A stretch of DNA of 41,408 nucleotides from NCBI GenBank assembly GCA_029060755.1, contig JAIDTI010000088.1, positions 1 to 41,408 on the forward strand. Direction: 5' to 3'. Origin of the DNA: Ruminococcus sp. Lineage in GTDB: Bacteria; Bacillota; Clostridia; Oscillospirales; Ruminococcaceae. A program made the position numbers and the translations under genes. The notes beneath the pieces are model-generated. The model was not told where the DNA came from and made no database searches. It saw only the letters and a list, made by a program, of their open reading frames with translations. Shown here in pieces: positions 32,398 to 41,207 of this stretch (position 1 is the first letter of the stretch; every line of letters begins with the position of its first letter).

Positions 32398-32426
32398 ATT
32401 ATACAACATTTTTCAGGCTATGTCAA
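32398..32426 (-). promoter_or_regulatory. Perfect sigma-A promoter of the citrate synthase-led unit
   Basis: TTGACA (32421-32426), 17 nt, TATAAT (32398-32403) on the minus strand. It lies in the 93-bp gap shared with the divergent spoIID gene, for which I see no equally clear promoter. Confidence 0.85.
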
Positions 32427-32454
32427 TCTTAATATTCTATACAAGGAGAAAAAA

Positions 32455-33477
32455 ATGAAAAAAATATTACTTTATGTTGTGCTTATAGCAATATCTTCTG
32501 CGGTTATACCTGCAATACCTGCCTGTTTTTCAGGAAATACGGCAACTACAAAAGAAAGCGGAACGGATAATATCAGGATAAAAGAATATATTTTTAACGA
32601 AACAGACGTTCCTGAAATATCAGATGAGCCATATAAGGTACTTGATATTACAAGCGGACAGGTTCTGACTGTTCCCGTGCGTGATTATATTATCGGCGCA
32701 GTATGTGCTGAAATGCCTGCATCATTTGAAACAGAAGCACTTAAAGCACAAGCTGTTACTGCTCATACATATGCTGAACGTCAGCGGAATATTGAAAGAG
32801 AATCACCGTCTTCCGAACTCTGCGGAGCAGATTTCTCCAATGATACATCAAAATATCAGGGTTACCTTACAGACAGTCAAATCCAATACTATTATGGCAG
32901 TAATTATGATGAATACTATAAAAAAATAAGTTCTGCTGTTGATGATGTTCTGCCGTATATCCTCACTTTCAATTCAGAGCCTGCTATAGCTGCCTTTCAC
33001 TCAATGTCATCAGGAAAAACAGAAAGTGCTGAAAATATGTGGGGTACTCCTGTAGAATATCTTGTGCCAGTAGACAGCAGTTATGATACGTCTGCCCCTC
33101 GATACATGGAAGAAGTACGAATAGACAAATCCGCACTGAAAACACGTCTTGAAAATGTATTTGAGGGATTAAAACTTGGCTATAATGCGACAGAATGGGT
33201 TATTCCTGCTGAAATTTCAGAATCGGGAACAGTTCTCACGGCATTACTTGGTGATACTGTTGTTACAGGAAATGAAATCCGCTCTGCACTTGGTCTGCGT
33301 TCTGCTGATTTTGACGTGAAATACACTGATACAGAAGTAATATTTACTACAAAAGGTTTCGGTCACGGAGTGGGAATGAGTCAATATGGTGCAAATGCTA
33401 TGGCAAAAGAAGGTAAATCTTGGCAGGATATTCTCAACCACTATTATACAGGGTGTGAAATTACAAAAACTGAGTAA
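32455..33477 (+). CDS. spoIID: SpoIID/LytB-domain protein (340 aa)
   Basis: SpoIID is a peptidoglycan lytic transglycosylase needed for engulfment. Here a signal-anchor (about 4-24) is followed by the SpoIID domain with the catalytic glutamate E86 in GAVCAEMPASFETEALKAQAV, SMSSGKTESAENMWG and the C-terminal GFGHGVGMSQYGANAMAKEG motif. Length fits SpoIID rather than the longer LytB. ATG at 32455 follows AAGGAG. It opens the rightward group with rnhA and the Fe-S genes. No other sporulation gene is in the window. Confidence 0.9.
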   Translation: MKKILLYVVLIAISSAVIPAIPACFSGNTATTKESGTDNIRIKEYIFNETDVPEISDEPYKVLDITSGQVLTVPVRDYIIGAVCAEMPASFETEALKAQAVTAHTYAERQRNIERESPSSELCGADFSNDTSKYQGYLTDSQIQYYYGSNYDEYYKKISSAVDDVLPYILTFNSEPAIAAFHSMSSGKTESAENMWGTPVEYLVPVDSSYDTSAPRYMEEVRIDKSALKTRLENVFEGLKLGYNATEWVIPAEISESGTVLTALLGDTVVTGNEIRSALGLRSADFDVKYTDTEVIFTTKGFGHGVGMSQYGANAMAKEGKSWQDILNHYYTGCEITKTE

Positions 33478-33581
33478 GTGTAAGCTAACATTTTTCAGGT
33501 TTACAGAAGTTAACAAATACTCTTTTTTTCATGATTCTGAGTTATAATATATAACAGATATTTACAAAAGGAGAGGTTACT

Positions 33582-34022
33582 ATAAAAACAGTAGAAATTT
33601 TTTCTGACGGTGCGTGCAGTGGAAATCCCGGAGCAGGCGGTTACGGTACTATCCTGCGTTTCGGAAATACAGAAAAAGAACTATCGGGCGGTGAATCCCA
33701 CACAACCAATAACCGCATGGAACTTATGGGCGTTATTGCAGGTTTATCAGCACTGAAAGAGCCTTGCAATGTTATCCTCACAACAGACAGCAAGTACGTT
33801 GTTGACAGCATTACAAAAGGCTGGGTTTACAGCTGGCAGAAAAAAAACTGGATAAAATCCGACGGCAAAAAAGCTCTGAATGTGGATTTATGGCAACAGC
33901 TTCTCCCTCTTTTAGCTGAACATAATGTAACGTTCAACTGGGTAAAAGGTCATGCAGGACATCCCGAAAATGAAAGATGTGACAGGCTTGCTGTTGCACA
34001 AAGAGATATATACAATAAGTGA
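33582..34022 (+). CDS. rnhA: Ribonuclease HI, apparent ATA start codon (146 aa)
   Basis: Degrades the RNA strand of RNA-DNA hybrids. With the first codon read as Met, the chain starts [16 protein letters not shown] and aligns end to end with the family: D9, E47 (NRMELMG), D69 (TTDSKYV), H124 and D134 ([12 protein letters not shown]). The codon at this place is ATA (33582-33584), 5 nt after AGGAGAGG; upstream in frame there is no ATG, GTG or TTG before a TAA, and the first in-frame ATG (33717) would remove D9. So either ATA is used or a base differs in the sequenced copy. Followed after 34 nt by the cysteine desulfurase. Confidence 0.85.
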   Translation: MKTVEIFSDGACSGNPGAGGYGTILRFGNTEKELSGGESHTTNNRMELMGVIAGLSALKEPCNVILTTDSKYVVDSITKGWVYSWQKKNWIKSDGKKALNVDLWQQLLPLLAEHNVTFNWVKGHAGHPENERCDRLAVAQRDIYNK

Positions 34023-34056
34023 ATACTAAATCAAAAAAGAAAGGCTGATTGAAGAA

Positions 34057-35247
34057 ATGGAAAAAAGATTTATCTATGCTGACAATGCTGCGACAACTGC
34101 TGTATCAGAAGAAGTACTCAATGCCATGCTACCGCATTTCCGTACAGCTTACGGCAACGCATCAAGCATTTACAAGCTCGGCAGAGATGCTCAACGTGAT
34201 ATTGAAGATGCAAGAACTAAAGTTGCAAGTGCGATAGGTGCAGACCCTAATGAAATTTTCTTTACAAGCTGTGGCTCGGAGTCGGACAACTGGGCTATAA
34301 AAGGAACAGCTGAAAGACTTGCAAAAAAAGGTAAAAAACACATCATCACATCTGTATTTGAACATCATGCAGTACTGCATACTACAGAATATCTTGAAAA
34401 ACAGGGTTTTGAAGTGACATATATCCCCGTTGACGAAAAAGGACTTATAAATCCCGAAGATGTGAAAAATGCAATCCGTGAAGATACTGCGCTTGTTACA
34501 ATCATGTATGCAAACAATGAAATCGGTACAATTCAGCCGATAAATGAAATTGCAAAGATATGCAATGAGAAAAAAGTTATTTTTCATACAGATGCTGTAC
34601 AAGCTGTAGGTCACGTTGAAATTGACGTTCACAAGCAGGGTATCGATATGCTTTCACTTTCAGGTCACAAGATTCATGCACAAAAGGGTATCGGTGCTTT
34701 GTATGTGAAAAAAGGTATTGCGCTCCCTAATCTTATTCATGGTGGCGGACAGGAACGCAGTAAACGTGCAGGAACTGAAAATGTACCCGCTATTGTCGGA
34801 CTTGGTGTTGCTATTGAATCAGCGTGCAGAAATATAAACGAAAAAGCTGAAATCATTACTCCACGCCGAAACAGACTTATTGACGGAATTTTACAACTGC
34901 CATACACACGTCTCAACGGTGACAGGGACAAGCGTCTTCCAGGTAATCTCAATATATCTATTGAGGGCATTGAGGGCGAATCACTTCTTCTTATGCTTGA
35001 TAATTACGGCATATGCGCTTCTTCGGGTTCTGCCTGCACATCAGGTTCTCTTGACCCGTCCCATGTACTTCTCTCAATCGGCTTGAAGCATGAAGTCGCA
35101 CACGGTTCACTCCGTCTCTCAATTGAAGAAGATGTTACAGATGAGGACGTTGACTATATTCTGGAAGTTATCCCGAAAGTTGTTGATACTCTGCGTTCAA
35201 TGTCACCTGTATGGGAAAAGATGATGAAGGGCGAAAGCTATGAATGA
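34057..35247 (+). CDS. nifS: Cysteine desulfurase (NifS/IscS family)
   Basis: PLP enzyme that releases sulfur from cysteine for Fe-S clusters. Seen: the DNAATT start, [15 protein letters not shown], the PLP lysine K205 in [12 protein letters not shown] and the catalytic C327 in [17 protein letters not shown]. The [12 protein letters not shown] loop is the group I (NifS/IscS) form. 396 aa. Works with the U-type scaffold at 35968. NifS or IscS cannot be told apart by sequence alone; no nitrogenase genes are near. Confidence 0.94.
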   Translation: MEKRFIYADNAATTAVSEEVLNAMLPHFRTAYGNASSIYKLGRDAQRDIEDARTKVASAIGADPNEIFFTSCGSESDNWAIKGTAERLAKKGKKHIITSVFEHHAVLHTTEYLEKQGFEVTYIPVDEKGLINPEDVKNAIREDTALVTIMYANNEIGTIQPINEIAKICNEKKVIFHTDAVQAVGHVEIDVHKQGIDMLSLSGHKIHAQKGIGALYVKKGIALPNLIHGGGQERSKRAGTENVPAIVGLGVAIESACRNINEKAEIITPRRNRLIDGILQLPYTRLNGDRDKRLPGNLNISIEGIEGESLLLMLDNYGICASSGSACTSGSLDPSHVLLSIGLKHEVAHGSLRLSIEEDVTDEDVDYILEVIPKVVDTLRSMSPVWEKMMKGESYE

Positions 35248-35950
35248 TTCAAAGCCGTGTATGAAAATCACTCTTACTGATACAAAGCCATCAATTTTTG
35301 AAAGCAAGGTCGGCGGACTTGGTTATATTCCGCATGATAAGGATTTCCCGACTGACAGCAATGGCAATCAGCTAAGACTTCTGGCACAGATTGAGTGCGA
35401 CAAGATTCAGCTTGACGGCTTTATGAAAACAGGTCTTTTGCAGTTTTGGATTGCCAATGACGATGATTGCGGTTTAAGCGGAGAGTGGGGAACAACCAAC
35501 CAGAACGGTTTCAGAGTTATTTACTATCCCAAAATTGACAAGACCATAACCAAAGAGGAAATAGAAAGCAAATTCGTAAAAAATGAATATGATGATAACG
35601 ATGAATATGATAATTTCCCTGTTTTCCGTGAGTGTGGTATGAGTTTTGAGAAGTCCGAAAACAGATATATCAGCTATGAGGAAATAGATGATGACGAAGA
35701 AGTTTGGGAAGAACATTCAGGGCATAAAGTCGGCGGTTATCCGTATTTTACGCAAAGTGACCCACGTAACGAAAAACAACTTGAATATTATGATTTCCTG
35801 CTGTTTCAGCTTGACACGGATTATATTGACGGGGAATACACTGATATAGTTATGTGGGGAGATTCGGGAGTAGGAAATTTCTTTATAAACAGTGAAAAAT
35901 TAAAAAATCAGGATTTCAGCAACGTCCTCTACAACTGGGACTGCTGTTAA
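35240..35950 (+). CDS. DUF1963 (YwqG-like) protein (236 aa)
   Basis: The pattern [21 protein letters not shown], then [19 protein letters not shown] and later [12 protein letters not shown] with LLFQLDTD is that of the DUF1963/YwqG family. The fold has no established biochemical role; some members occur in toxin-immunity settings. Cytosolic. It overlaps the cysteine desulfurase by 8 nt and precedes the scaffold gene by 17 nt, so it splits a usual nifS-nifU pair and is co-expressed with it. Confidence 0.85.
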   Translation: MNDSKPCMKITLTDTKPSIFESKVGGLGYIPHDKDFPTDSNGNQLRLLAQIECDKIQLDGFMKTGLLQFWIANDDDCGLSGEWGTTNQNGFRVIYYPKIDKTITKEEIESKFVKNEYDDNDEYDNFPVFRECGMSFEKSENRYISYEEIDDDEEVWEEHSGHKVGGYPYFTQSDPRNEKQLEYYDFLLFQLDTDYIDGEYTDIVMWGDSGVGNFFINSEKLKNQDFSNVLYNWDCC

Positions 35951-35967
35951 AAGGAGAATGATATATT

Positions 35968-36384
35968 ATGATGTACAGTGAAAAGGTTATGGACCATTTT
36001 ACAAATCCACGAAATGTGGGCGAAATTGAAAATGCTGATGGCATAGGAGAAATCGGCAACGCAAAATGCGGAGATATTATGAAAATGTATCTCAAAATTG
36101 ATAATGGCGTTATTTCAGATGCAAAATTCAAAACATTTGGTTGTGGTGCGGCAATTGCAACATCTTCAATGGCTACTGAACTTATCAAAGGCAAGTCAAT
36201 TGATGATGCGCTGAAACTTACAAATGATGCAGTTGTTGAAGCTCTTGACGGACTTCCAGCTGTAAAGATTCACTGCTCTGTACTTGCTGAACAGGCTGTC
36301 CGCTCTGCTCTTTCCGACTACTACACAAAACAAGGTATTGACCCACTTCCAATCGTTGGCGAAATCCATATGCCCGAAGAATAA
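35968..36384 (+). CDS. nifU: Fe-S cluster scaffold, NifU/IscU N-terminal type (138 aa)
   Basis: U-type scaffold on which Fe-S clusters are built. The three cluster cysteines are present: C34 (NAKCGD), C59 (FGCGAA) and C103 (KIHCSVLAE), with the aspartate D36 next to the first. It lacks the C-terminal NifU domains, so it is an IscU-like stand-alone scaffold. AAAGGAG precedes ATG 35968. A terminator follows at 36394. Confidence 0.94.
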   Translation: MMYSEKVMDHFTNPRNVGEIENADGIGEIGNAKCGDIMKMYLKIDNGVISDAKFKTFGCGAAIATSSMATELIKGKSIDDALKLTNDAVVEALDGLPAVKIHCSVLAEQAVRSALSDYYTKQGIDPLPIVGEIHMPEE

Positions 36385-36393
36385 TAAGCACAA

Positions 36394-36423
36394 AAAAACC
36401 TCTGCAAGATGCGGAGGTTTTTC
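36394..36423. terminator. Bidirectional terminator
   Basis: AACCTCTGCA and TGCGGAGGTT form a tight stem around AGA, with an A run before and a T run after. It closes the Fe-S operon and the convergent serine hydrolase gene. Confidence 0.88.
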
Positions 36424-36427
36424 ATTA

Positions 36428-38296
36428 TTATATCCAGAATTTGTACATCTCAAAATACATGATTGCAAGAACTGACAGTATACAGCCGATTGTATTCATA
36501 ATATTAAGCAATTTTTCTTTTTTGTACGCCATGACCGATACACATGAAGTTACAGCCGATACTCCGCATATCACAATACAAAGCATCTGCATAATGCCAA
36601 AAACTGCACCTGCTGTGACAGATACTCCACCACTATTATTTATATAGATAACACACATAACAAGCATTGCAAGAACAGAAACAAGCTTTGCAATATGACC
36701 AGTTGCTATAATAGCTGAACCTTTGTACGCTGTCCATCTGTTGTGCTTTTTCAGCTTATGCCTGATAAGCAGAAGATACACTGATACTACAGCCAGCAGA
36801 ATATACACTGTGAGCAGACTTAGTTTCAGGAGATATAACTGGCACGGTATCAAGTCCATAGACGGCATCTGCAATGCAATGAGCTTATTATTCGGTTCAA
36901 CTTTTTCACCAAACAAAACAGCTGTTTCAGTGTCATCTTCCGATTGTCCTTTAATCCGTAACTGATACACCCCTCTACCAATATATTCGCTTTCCGCAAA
37001 ATTGCTTGCTGGCATTGCTGACAGATATGGAATTAATTTCAACATTCCACTATGGGTCGAACGTGCTGACAGATAGTAACCGTTTAATTCTGCTTTTTTT
37101 GGTTCTATGAAGTTATATTTGTCTGCTGGCAGTTCTCCGAATACCAATGCAGGCGTATCAGACAGAACAAAGTTGCCGTTCGGTTCGTTTACTATGATTA
37201 CCAGTCCTGTTTTAGAATCAAGGTCAAAGAGCATATTTGCTTGTCCGGCAGTTGTCGCTCCAGTGTGACCGTATGTACGCACGGCATATTCTGTACACCA
37301 GAAGCCATGAGCGCACATCGGAATATCTGATTCACCATAAAAATCTGTACCTGTATACATAATCTCCTGTGTTTCGGGATTCTGAAACAACGGTGCATCA
37401 TCATTCACTAAAGCCTGTGCATAGGTCATCAGGTCGGAGAGTGTACCCGTTGCAGAGCCAGCAGGATAAGCAGGTATATAATCAAGCTTATTTCCAAGAC
37501 TGATACAGTTGCCCAAAGAAAAACTATAGCTTTTTGTCTTTTTACGCTGTTCATACACCCAAGCATTATCGCTGTGTACCGGATTCAAAGCGGTATGTTC
37601 CATGCCAAGCGGTTCAAAAATATTCTCATGAACATAATCGCAGTAGTCCTGCCCCGTTATACATTCAATCACATATCCTGCTAAAGCCGCACCATAGTTT
37701 GAATAGGCAGATATTTTTCCGGGAGTATTTACCTGCGCAGGCTCTATCAATTGCAATTCCTCGCCAAGTGACAGTATTGCATTTTCGTCATTTTTAAATA
37801 TTGGTTTGGTTGTTTCCTGCCAGCCTGCATTGTGATTCATAAGATTCAGCATAGTAATCGGTATATTATCATAGGAAAGATGCTGAAAAAAGCCGTCGGG
37901 GAGATACTCACGCACATCACTGTTAAGGTCAAGCTTTTCCTGCTCCCATAACTGCATTGCACTGACCCATATAAGCGTTTTGGATATACTGCCCCATTCG
38001 TAGACGGAATTTTCGTCGGCTGAAATGTGATTTTCCATGTCCGTTTCGCCGAAATATCCTGTATAAAGTACATCATCACCTTGAAATATACCTACAACAG
38101 CAGAAGCAATCACAGGTTCACCAAAATTTGTATTTACCTTATCATAAAGTTCACGCTGAACTTTTTCTATAGTCAATCCTGAAGGCAATGTCAATGCTGT
38201 ATCAGTTTCTTCTGCGTGGACAGAGGGAATTATTATGGAAGTCAGCAGAAATCCCGCACAGAAAATCCCTGTAAATCTTTTGAATATATTTTTCAT
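36428..38296 (-). CDS. Beta-lactamase-related serine hydrolase with C-terminal membrane domain (622 aa)
   Basis: Signal peptide to about residue 28 (SVHA), then a class C beta-lactamase/penicillin-binding-type hydrolase domain (about 40-375): SxxK as SISK (S103, K106), YxN as YSN, and HTG in GHTGATTAG. About 480-620 hold four to five membrane helices, which makes it a membrane-anchored ectoenzyme. This family includes D-aminopeptidases and peptide hydrolases, so real beta-lactam resistance should not be assumed. ATG at 38296 is chosen for the AAGGAGG 7 nt upstream. It is the last gene of the GntR-ABC operon, where such hydrolases may act with peptide or lantibiotic-type exporters. Confidence 0.88.
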   Translation of the reverse strand: MKNIFKRFTGIFCAGFLLTSIIIPSVHAEETDTALTLPSGLTIEKVQRELYDKVNTNFGEPVIASAVVGIFQGDDVLYTGYFGETDMENHISADENSVYEWGSISKTLIWVSAMQLWEQEKLDLNSDVREYLPDGFFQHLSYDNIPITMLNLMNHNAGWQETTKPIFKNDENAILSLGEELQLIEPAQVNTPGKISAYSNYGAALAGYVIECITGQDYCDYVHENIFEPLGMEHTALNPVHSDNAWVYEQRKKTKSYSFSLGNCISLGNKLDYIPAYPAGSATGTLSDLMTYAQALVNDDAPLFQNPETQEIMYTGTDFYGESDIPMCAHGFWCTEYAVRTYGHTGATTAGQANMLFDLDSKTGLVIIVNEPNGNFVLSDTPALVFGELPADKYNFIEPKKAELNGYYLSARSTHSGMLKLIPYLSAMPASNFAESEYIGRGVYQLRIKGQSEDDTETAVLFGEKVEPNNKLIALQMPSMDLIPCQLYLLKLSLLTVYILLAVVSVYLLLIRHKLKKHNRWTAYKGSAIIATGHIAKLVSVLAMLVMCVIYINNSGGVSVTAGAVFGIMQMLCIVICGVSAVTSCVSVMAYKKEKLLNIMNTIGCILSVLAIMYFEMYKFWI

Positions 38297-38308
38297 GTAC
38301 AAACCTCC

Positions 38309-39097
38309 TTAAAATTCCTTGTCTTCATATTCAAGCAAAGTACATATATATTTGTATATAGTCGAAAATATTGCTATTGTCACAAACATCACACCAAGCA
38401 TAAAACCATTTGCCGTCTTTGCAAGCTGTATCAGAAGCTGTATTATAACCACAAGTGCCATTCCGACTGGCAAAATACCGCTGACAATCATAACCCAGAT
38501 TATCAGCAATACAAAAATCAGCAATAAAAAGATATATTCTTTTTGTGTGATTTTTTTAAAAGAAAGTTCCATAGTCTTATTGTCTTTGAAATTCTTACGC
38601 AGAGTTCCTGCCGCTGTCATCATGCCAATAGCAAATGCCACAATATATATTAAATTAAATAGTCCGAATACAGTGAATGTACCGCCTGAACGCTCTGCAA
38701 GCAGTGAAAGAATTTCCATATTCTCAGCCATCATTGCTCCCCAAAACAGATAATATGTCTTGAATATAAGTGCAATCAGCATAATTAGATAAAACAGGAA
38801 ACTCATGATGATGTAAAGCCCAAGAATCATCATAAATCTTGCTTTAACAACGTCCTGCTTTTTTACCGGCAACAGGCAGTGCAGTTTTTCACTATGGTAC
38901 TTGCGTTCATTCTTGAATATCGTCGGCACGAACAATCCGCCCATTAATATCGGACAGTAAATCCCGAAAAGCGGTGAAATAAAAAGCCCGAATACTCCGC
39001 AGAAAATAAACAGAAATATAAAAATTGTTCTCATGTTGTTTTTACCGCCGTTCATGGTGATAAAATCAGCTTTTATCAAATCAAACAGTTTTTTCAT
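38309..39097 (-). CDS. ABC-2 type permease, second subunit (262 aa)
   Basis: An integral membrane protein with six hydrophobic helices (about 23-41, 43-60, 88-115, 143-165, 192-212, 216-245) and the ABC-2 permease pattern ERKYHSEKLHCLLPVKKQDVVKARF after the second helix, a motif shared with the next subunit. It should pair with the ATPase at 39795. ATG at 39097 has AGGGAG 8 nt upstream. Its stop codon overlaps the ribosome site of the serine hydrolase gene. Confidence 0.85.
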   Translation of the reverse strand: MKKLFDLIKADFITMNGGKNNMRTIFIFLFIFCGVFGLFISPLFGIYCPILMGGLFVPTIFKNERKYHSEKLHCLLPVKKQDVVKARFMMILGLYIIMSFLFYLIMLIALIFKTYYLFWGAMMAENMEILSLLAERSGGTFTVFGLFNLIYIVAFAIGMMTAAGTLRKNFKDNKTMELSFKKITQKEYIFLLLIFVLLIIWVMIVSGILPVGMALVVIIQLLIQLAKTANGFMLGVMFVTIAIFSTIYKYICTLLEYEDKEF

Positions 39098-39109
39098 AAC
39101 CACACTCCC

Positions 39110-39826
39110 TTACAGCTCACGCTTTGCAAGTTTATTTACCGTTATCTCACTGAATAAAAGGCAGACTCCCAGCATCACAACATTCAGTACCGCACCAAGC
39201 AGAATATACCCCGATACTGTACTTGGCAGACTTGGCAACTTTATTGTTGGTATGATTTCACGGTCGGACAAAGCAAAAAAACCAATAAGCAATACTGTCA
39301 GAATAATCATTGTTATCATGATAATTTTAAATTCATTCTCTCTGCCGTGAATCTGTCCCATCATTTCTATATATAAAAACAGTAAACCAAAAACAGTGAA
39401 AATTCCGAATATCATAATAAGCATAAATGTTTTATCCTCAAAACTGTTCTTAACCATCTGCATTGTTTCAGTGTTCTGATTCGGAAGTAATCTATATAAT
39501 TTCAATGACTTTGAAATGACAGCAAGAACAAATTCAAGAATTTCTGATGCAAAAATCACAAGAAATATATACAGGAATCTTGCTCTTGTGATGTTACTGT
39601 GCTTGACAGGAAGTATTCCATACAGCTTGTTGAAGTCGCTTTTATCGGCAACACTCTGCAACGGCATGACAAATATCATTGCAACAAAACTGATATAGGC
39701 ATTTATAATAGGAGAAAAAAGCAGACTCAATGTAAAAAACAAAACAGCTCCTATAATAAATATTCCCAAAGCAAAAGGTTTTGCCGTGAGGAAATCAAAC
39801 CTCATTATTTTCAGAATTTCTTTCAT
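39110..39826 (-). CDS. ABC-2 type permease, first subunit (238 aa)
   Basis: Six hydrophobic helices and the motif DKSDFNKLYGILPVKHSNITRARFLYIF, parallel to LLPVKKQDVVKARF in the next gene, show two homologous permeases. ATG at 39826 is chosen because AAGGAGG lies just upstream; longer frames would run deep into the ATPase gene. It overlaps the ATPase by 32 nt. Substrate unknown; export of a peptide or lipid is the usual role for this type. Confidence 0.85.
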   Translation of the reverse strand: MKEILKIMRFDFLTAKPFALGIFIIGAVLFFTLSLLFSPIINAYISFVAMIFVMPLQSVADKSDFNKLYGILPVKHSNITRARFLYIFLVIFASEILEFVLAVISKSLKLYRLLPNQNTETMQMVKNSFEDKTFMLIMIFGIFTVFGLLFLYIEMMGQIHGRENEFKIIMITMIILTVLLIGFFALSDREIIPTIKLPSLPSTVSGYILLGAVLNVVMLGVCLLFSEITVNKLAKREL

Positions 39827-40679
39827 GCTTATCCTCCTTTGCAATATATACAAGTATTTCATCAATGCTTGCTTTTTCATATTCAAGCGTATCGGGCAAA
39901 CCTGTGAGGTCGTCCGTTTTAATAAGTGCATCAAAACCGTTGCGGTAGGCGTGGAATCCAATAAATTTTTCTTTCAGTCTGACAGGAATATCTTTCTCCG
40001 CACCTTTGATAACGGCATATTTTTCTGTCAGTTCATCTTTTGTTCCAGTATACCAGACCTTACCACCGTGCAGAATTGTAACATAATCTGCTATGCGTTC
40101 AACATCAGCCGTAATGTGCGTGGAAAACAATACACCTCTGTTTTCGTTCTCTATGTACTCTGCAAGAATATCAAGCAGTTCATCACGTGCAACAGGGTCA
40201 AGACCGCTTGTCGGCTCATCAAGAATGATGAGTTCTGCCTTGTGAGAAAGTGCAATTGCAACCATAAGCTTCATTTTCATACCCTTTGAAAAATCACCGA
40301 CTTTTCTGTTATCGGGCAAGCCGAATTTACTAATATGGCGGAAAAATTCCTTGCTGTCCCAGTCTTTGTAAAATGGCTTCAACTGCTGTTCAATCTGTTT
40401 AGCGTTCAGATGTTCGGCAAGATACAGACTGTCAAATACTACGCCCAGACGCTCTTTTATTGCAATAGTATCGGTAACGCTGTCCAGTCCGAACACGCTG
40501 ATTTTTCCGCTGTCGATTTTAGCCATATTCAGTATAGAACGGATTGTAGTTGTCTTACCTGAACCATTCTCACCGACAAATCCCATTATGAATCCTTTCG
40601 GCAATGAAAAACTTACATCTTTGAGTGAAAAATCATCGTATTTCTTGCAAAGTTTATTGATTTCCAGAATATTTTCCAT
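39795..40679 (-). CDS. ABC transporter ATP-binding protein (294 aa)
   Basis: Walker A GENGSGKTT (36-44), a variant signature FSKGMKMKL in place of LSGGQ, Walker B LIILDEPTSGLD and the H-loop in FSTHITADVERI. This FSKGM form is typical of ATPases working with GntR/YtrA-controlled ABC-2 exporters. The last 75 residues form a family C-terminal domain. ATG at 40679 follows GGAGG; its start is 1 nt after the GntR stop. Confidence 0.93.
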   Translation of the reverse strand: MENILEINKLCKKYDDFSLKDVSFSLPKGFIMGFVGENGSGKTTTIRSILNMAKIDSGKISVFGLDSVTDTIAIKERLGVVFDSLYLAEHLNAKQIEQQLKPFYKDWDSKEFFRHISKFGLPDNRKVGDFSKGMKMKLMVAIALSHKAELIILDEPTSGLDPVARDELLDILAEYIENENRGVLFSTHITADVERIADYVTILHGGKVWYTGTKDELTEKYAVIKGAEKDIPVRLKEKFIGFHAYRNGFDALIKTDDLTGLPDTLEYEKASIDEILVYIAKEDKHERNSENNEV

Positions 40680-40680
40680 A

Positions 40681-41052
40681 TTAATCCTCCATAAATTTTC
40701 TGAGTGCAGTGACAATTTCATCATCAGTCAGTCCTGCATTACGTCCATTGGTTACAGCTTTTTCAAGTCCGTCCTCCATTTCATAGAGCATACGCTCACG
40801 CAGAAGCTCATTGTTTCGTGGTGCGACAAAATAACCTTTACCCGAAACAGAAATAATAAATCCCTCATCTGCAAGGTCATTATATACCCTTGTTGTAGTT
40901 ATAACACTGATTTTCAAATCACGGGCAAGCTGTCGGATAGACGGCAACTGTTCGTCCTCCGTGACTGTACCGTCTAAAATCTGTGCTTTCATTTGCTGTT
41001 CAATCTGTTCATAGATTGGCAGTTCAGATTTGTTTTTGATGACGATTTTCAT
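40681..41052 (-). CDS. GntR-family repressor, YtrA subfamily (123 aa)
   Basis: A short GntR winged-helix (about 9-75: PIYEQIEQQMKAQILDGTV, LPSIRQLARDLKISVITTTRVYNDL, GYFVAP) with a brief two-helix tail, the YtrA form that lacks a large effector domain. It opens its operon and probably represses it through the inverted repeat at 41065-41102. Such regulators commonly respond to cell-wall-active antibiotics; the signal here is not known. ATG at 41052 follows AAAGGAG. Confidence 0.93.
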   Translation of the reverse strand: MKIVIKNKSELPIYEQIEQQMKAQILDGTVTEDEQLPSIRQLARDLKISVITTTRVYNDLADEGFIISVSGKGYFVAPRNNELLRERMLYEMEDGLEKAVTNGRNAGLTDDEIVTALRKFMED

Positions 41053-41064
41053 GAAACACTCCTT

Positions 41065-41102
41065 TGATATACTGTTAATATTATGATATATACAGTATAT
41101 CA
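41065..41102. promoter_or_regulatory. Perfect 11-bp inverted repeat, GntR operator
   Basis: TGATATACTGT (41065-41075) and ACAGTATATCA (41092-41102) are exact mirror arms around a 16-nt A/T spacer. The distal arm covers the -10 box and the proximal arm lies next to the ribosome site, a layout suited to autorepression by the YtrA-type protein. Confidence 0.8.
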
Positions 41103-41122
41103 GATATAATACAAAATGTCAA
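41094..41122 (-). promoter_or_regulatory. Sigma-A promoter of the GntR-ABC-hydrolase operon
   Basis: TTGACA (41117-41122), 17 nt, TATACT (41094-41099) on the minus strand; the -10 box lies inside the operator arm. Confidence 0.85.
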
Positions 41123-41148
41123 TAGGTTTTTGAAAATTTTTTTACACA

Positions 41149-41187
41149 CATAAAAAATACGCTGACAAGTGATATGCCTGTCAGCGT
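41149..41187 (-). terminator. Terminator of the LPQTG surface protein gene
   Basis: ACGCTGACA (41159-41167) pairs with TGTCAGCGT (41179-41187); on the minus strand TTTTTT follows the stem. Confidence 0.88.
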
Positions 41188-41207
41188 GCTTTTCTTATAA
41201 TATATGC

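Noticed and set aside
33717..34022. rnhA as a 5'-truncated pseudogene starting at ATG 33717
   Set aside because: The full catalytic domain is in frame upstream, with a well-placed ribosome site; only the start codon is unusual.
36428..38296. Antibiotic-resistance beta-lactamase
   Set aside because: The SxxK/YxN/HTG set fits the broad serine hydrolase family, and the added membrane domain and ABC context argue against a dedicated resistance enzyme.
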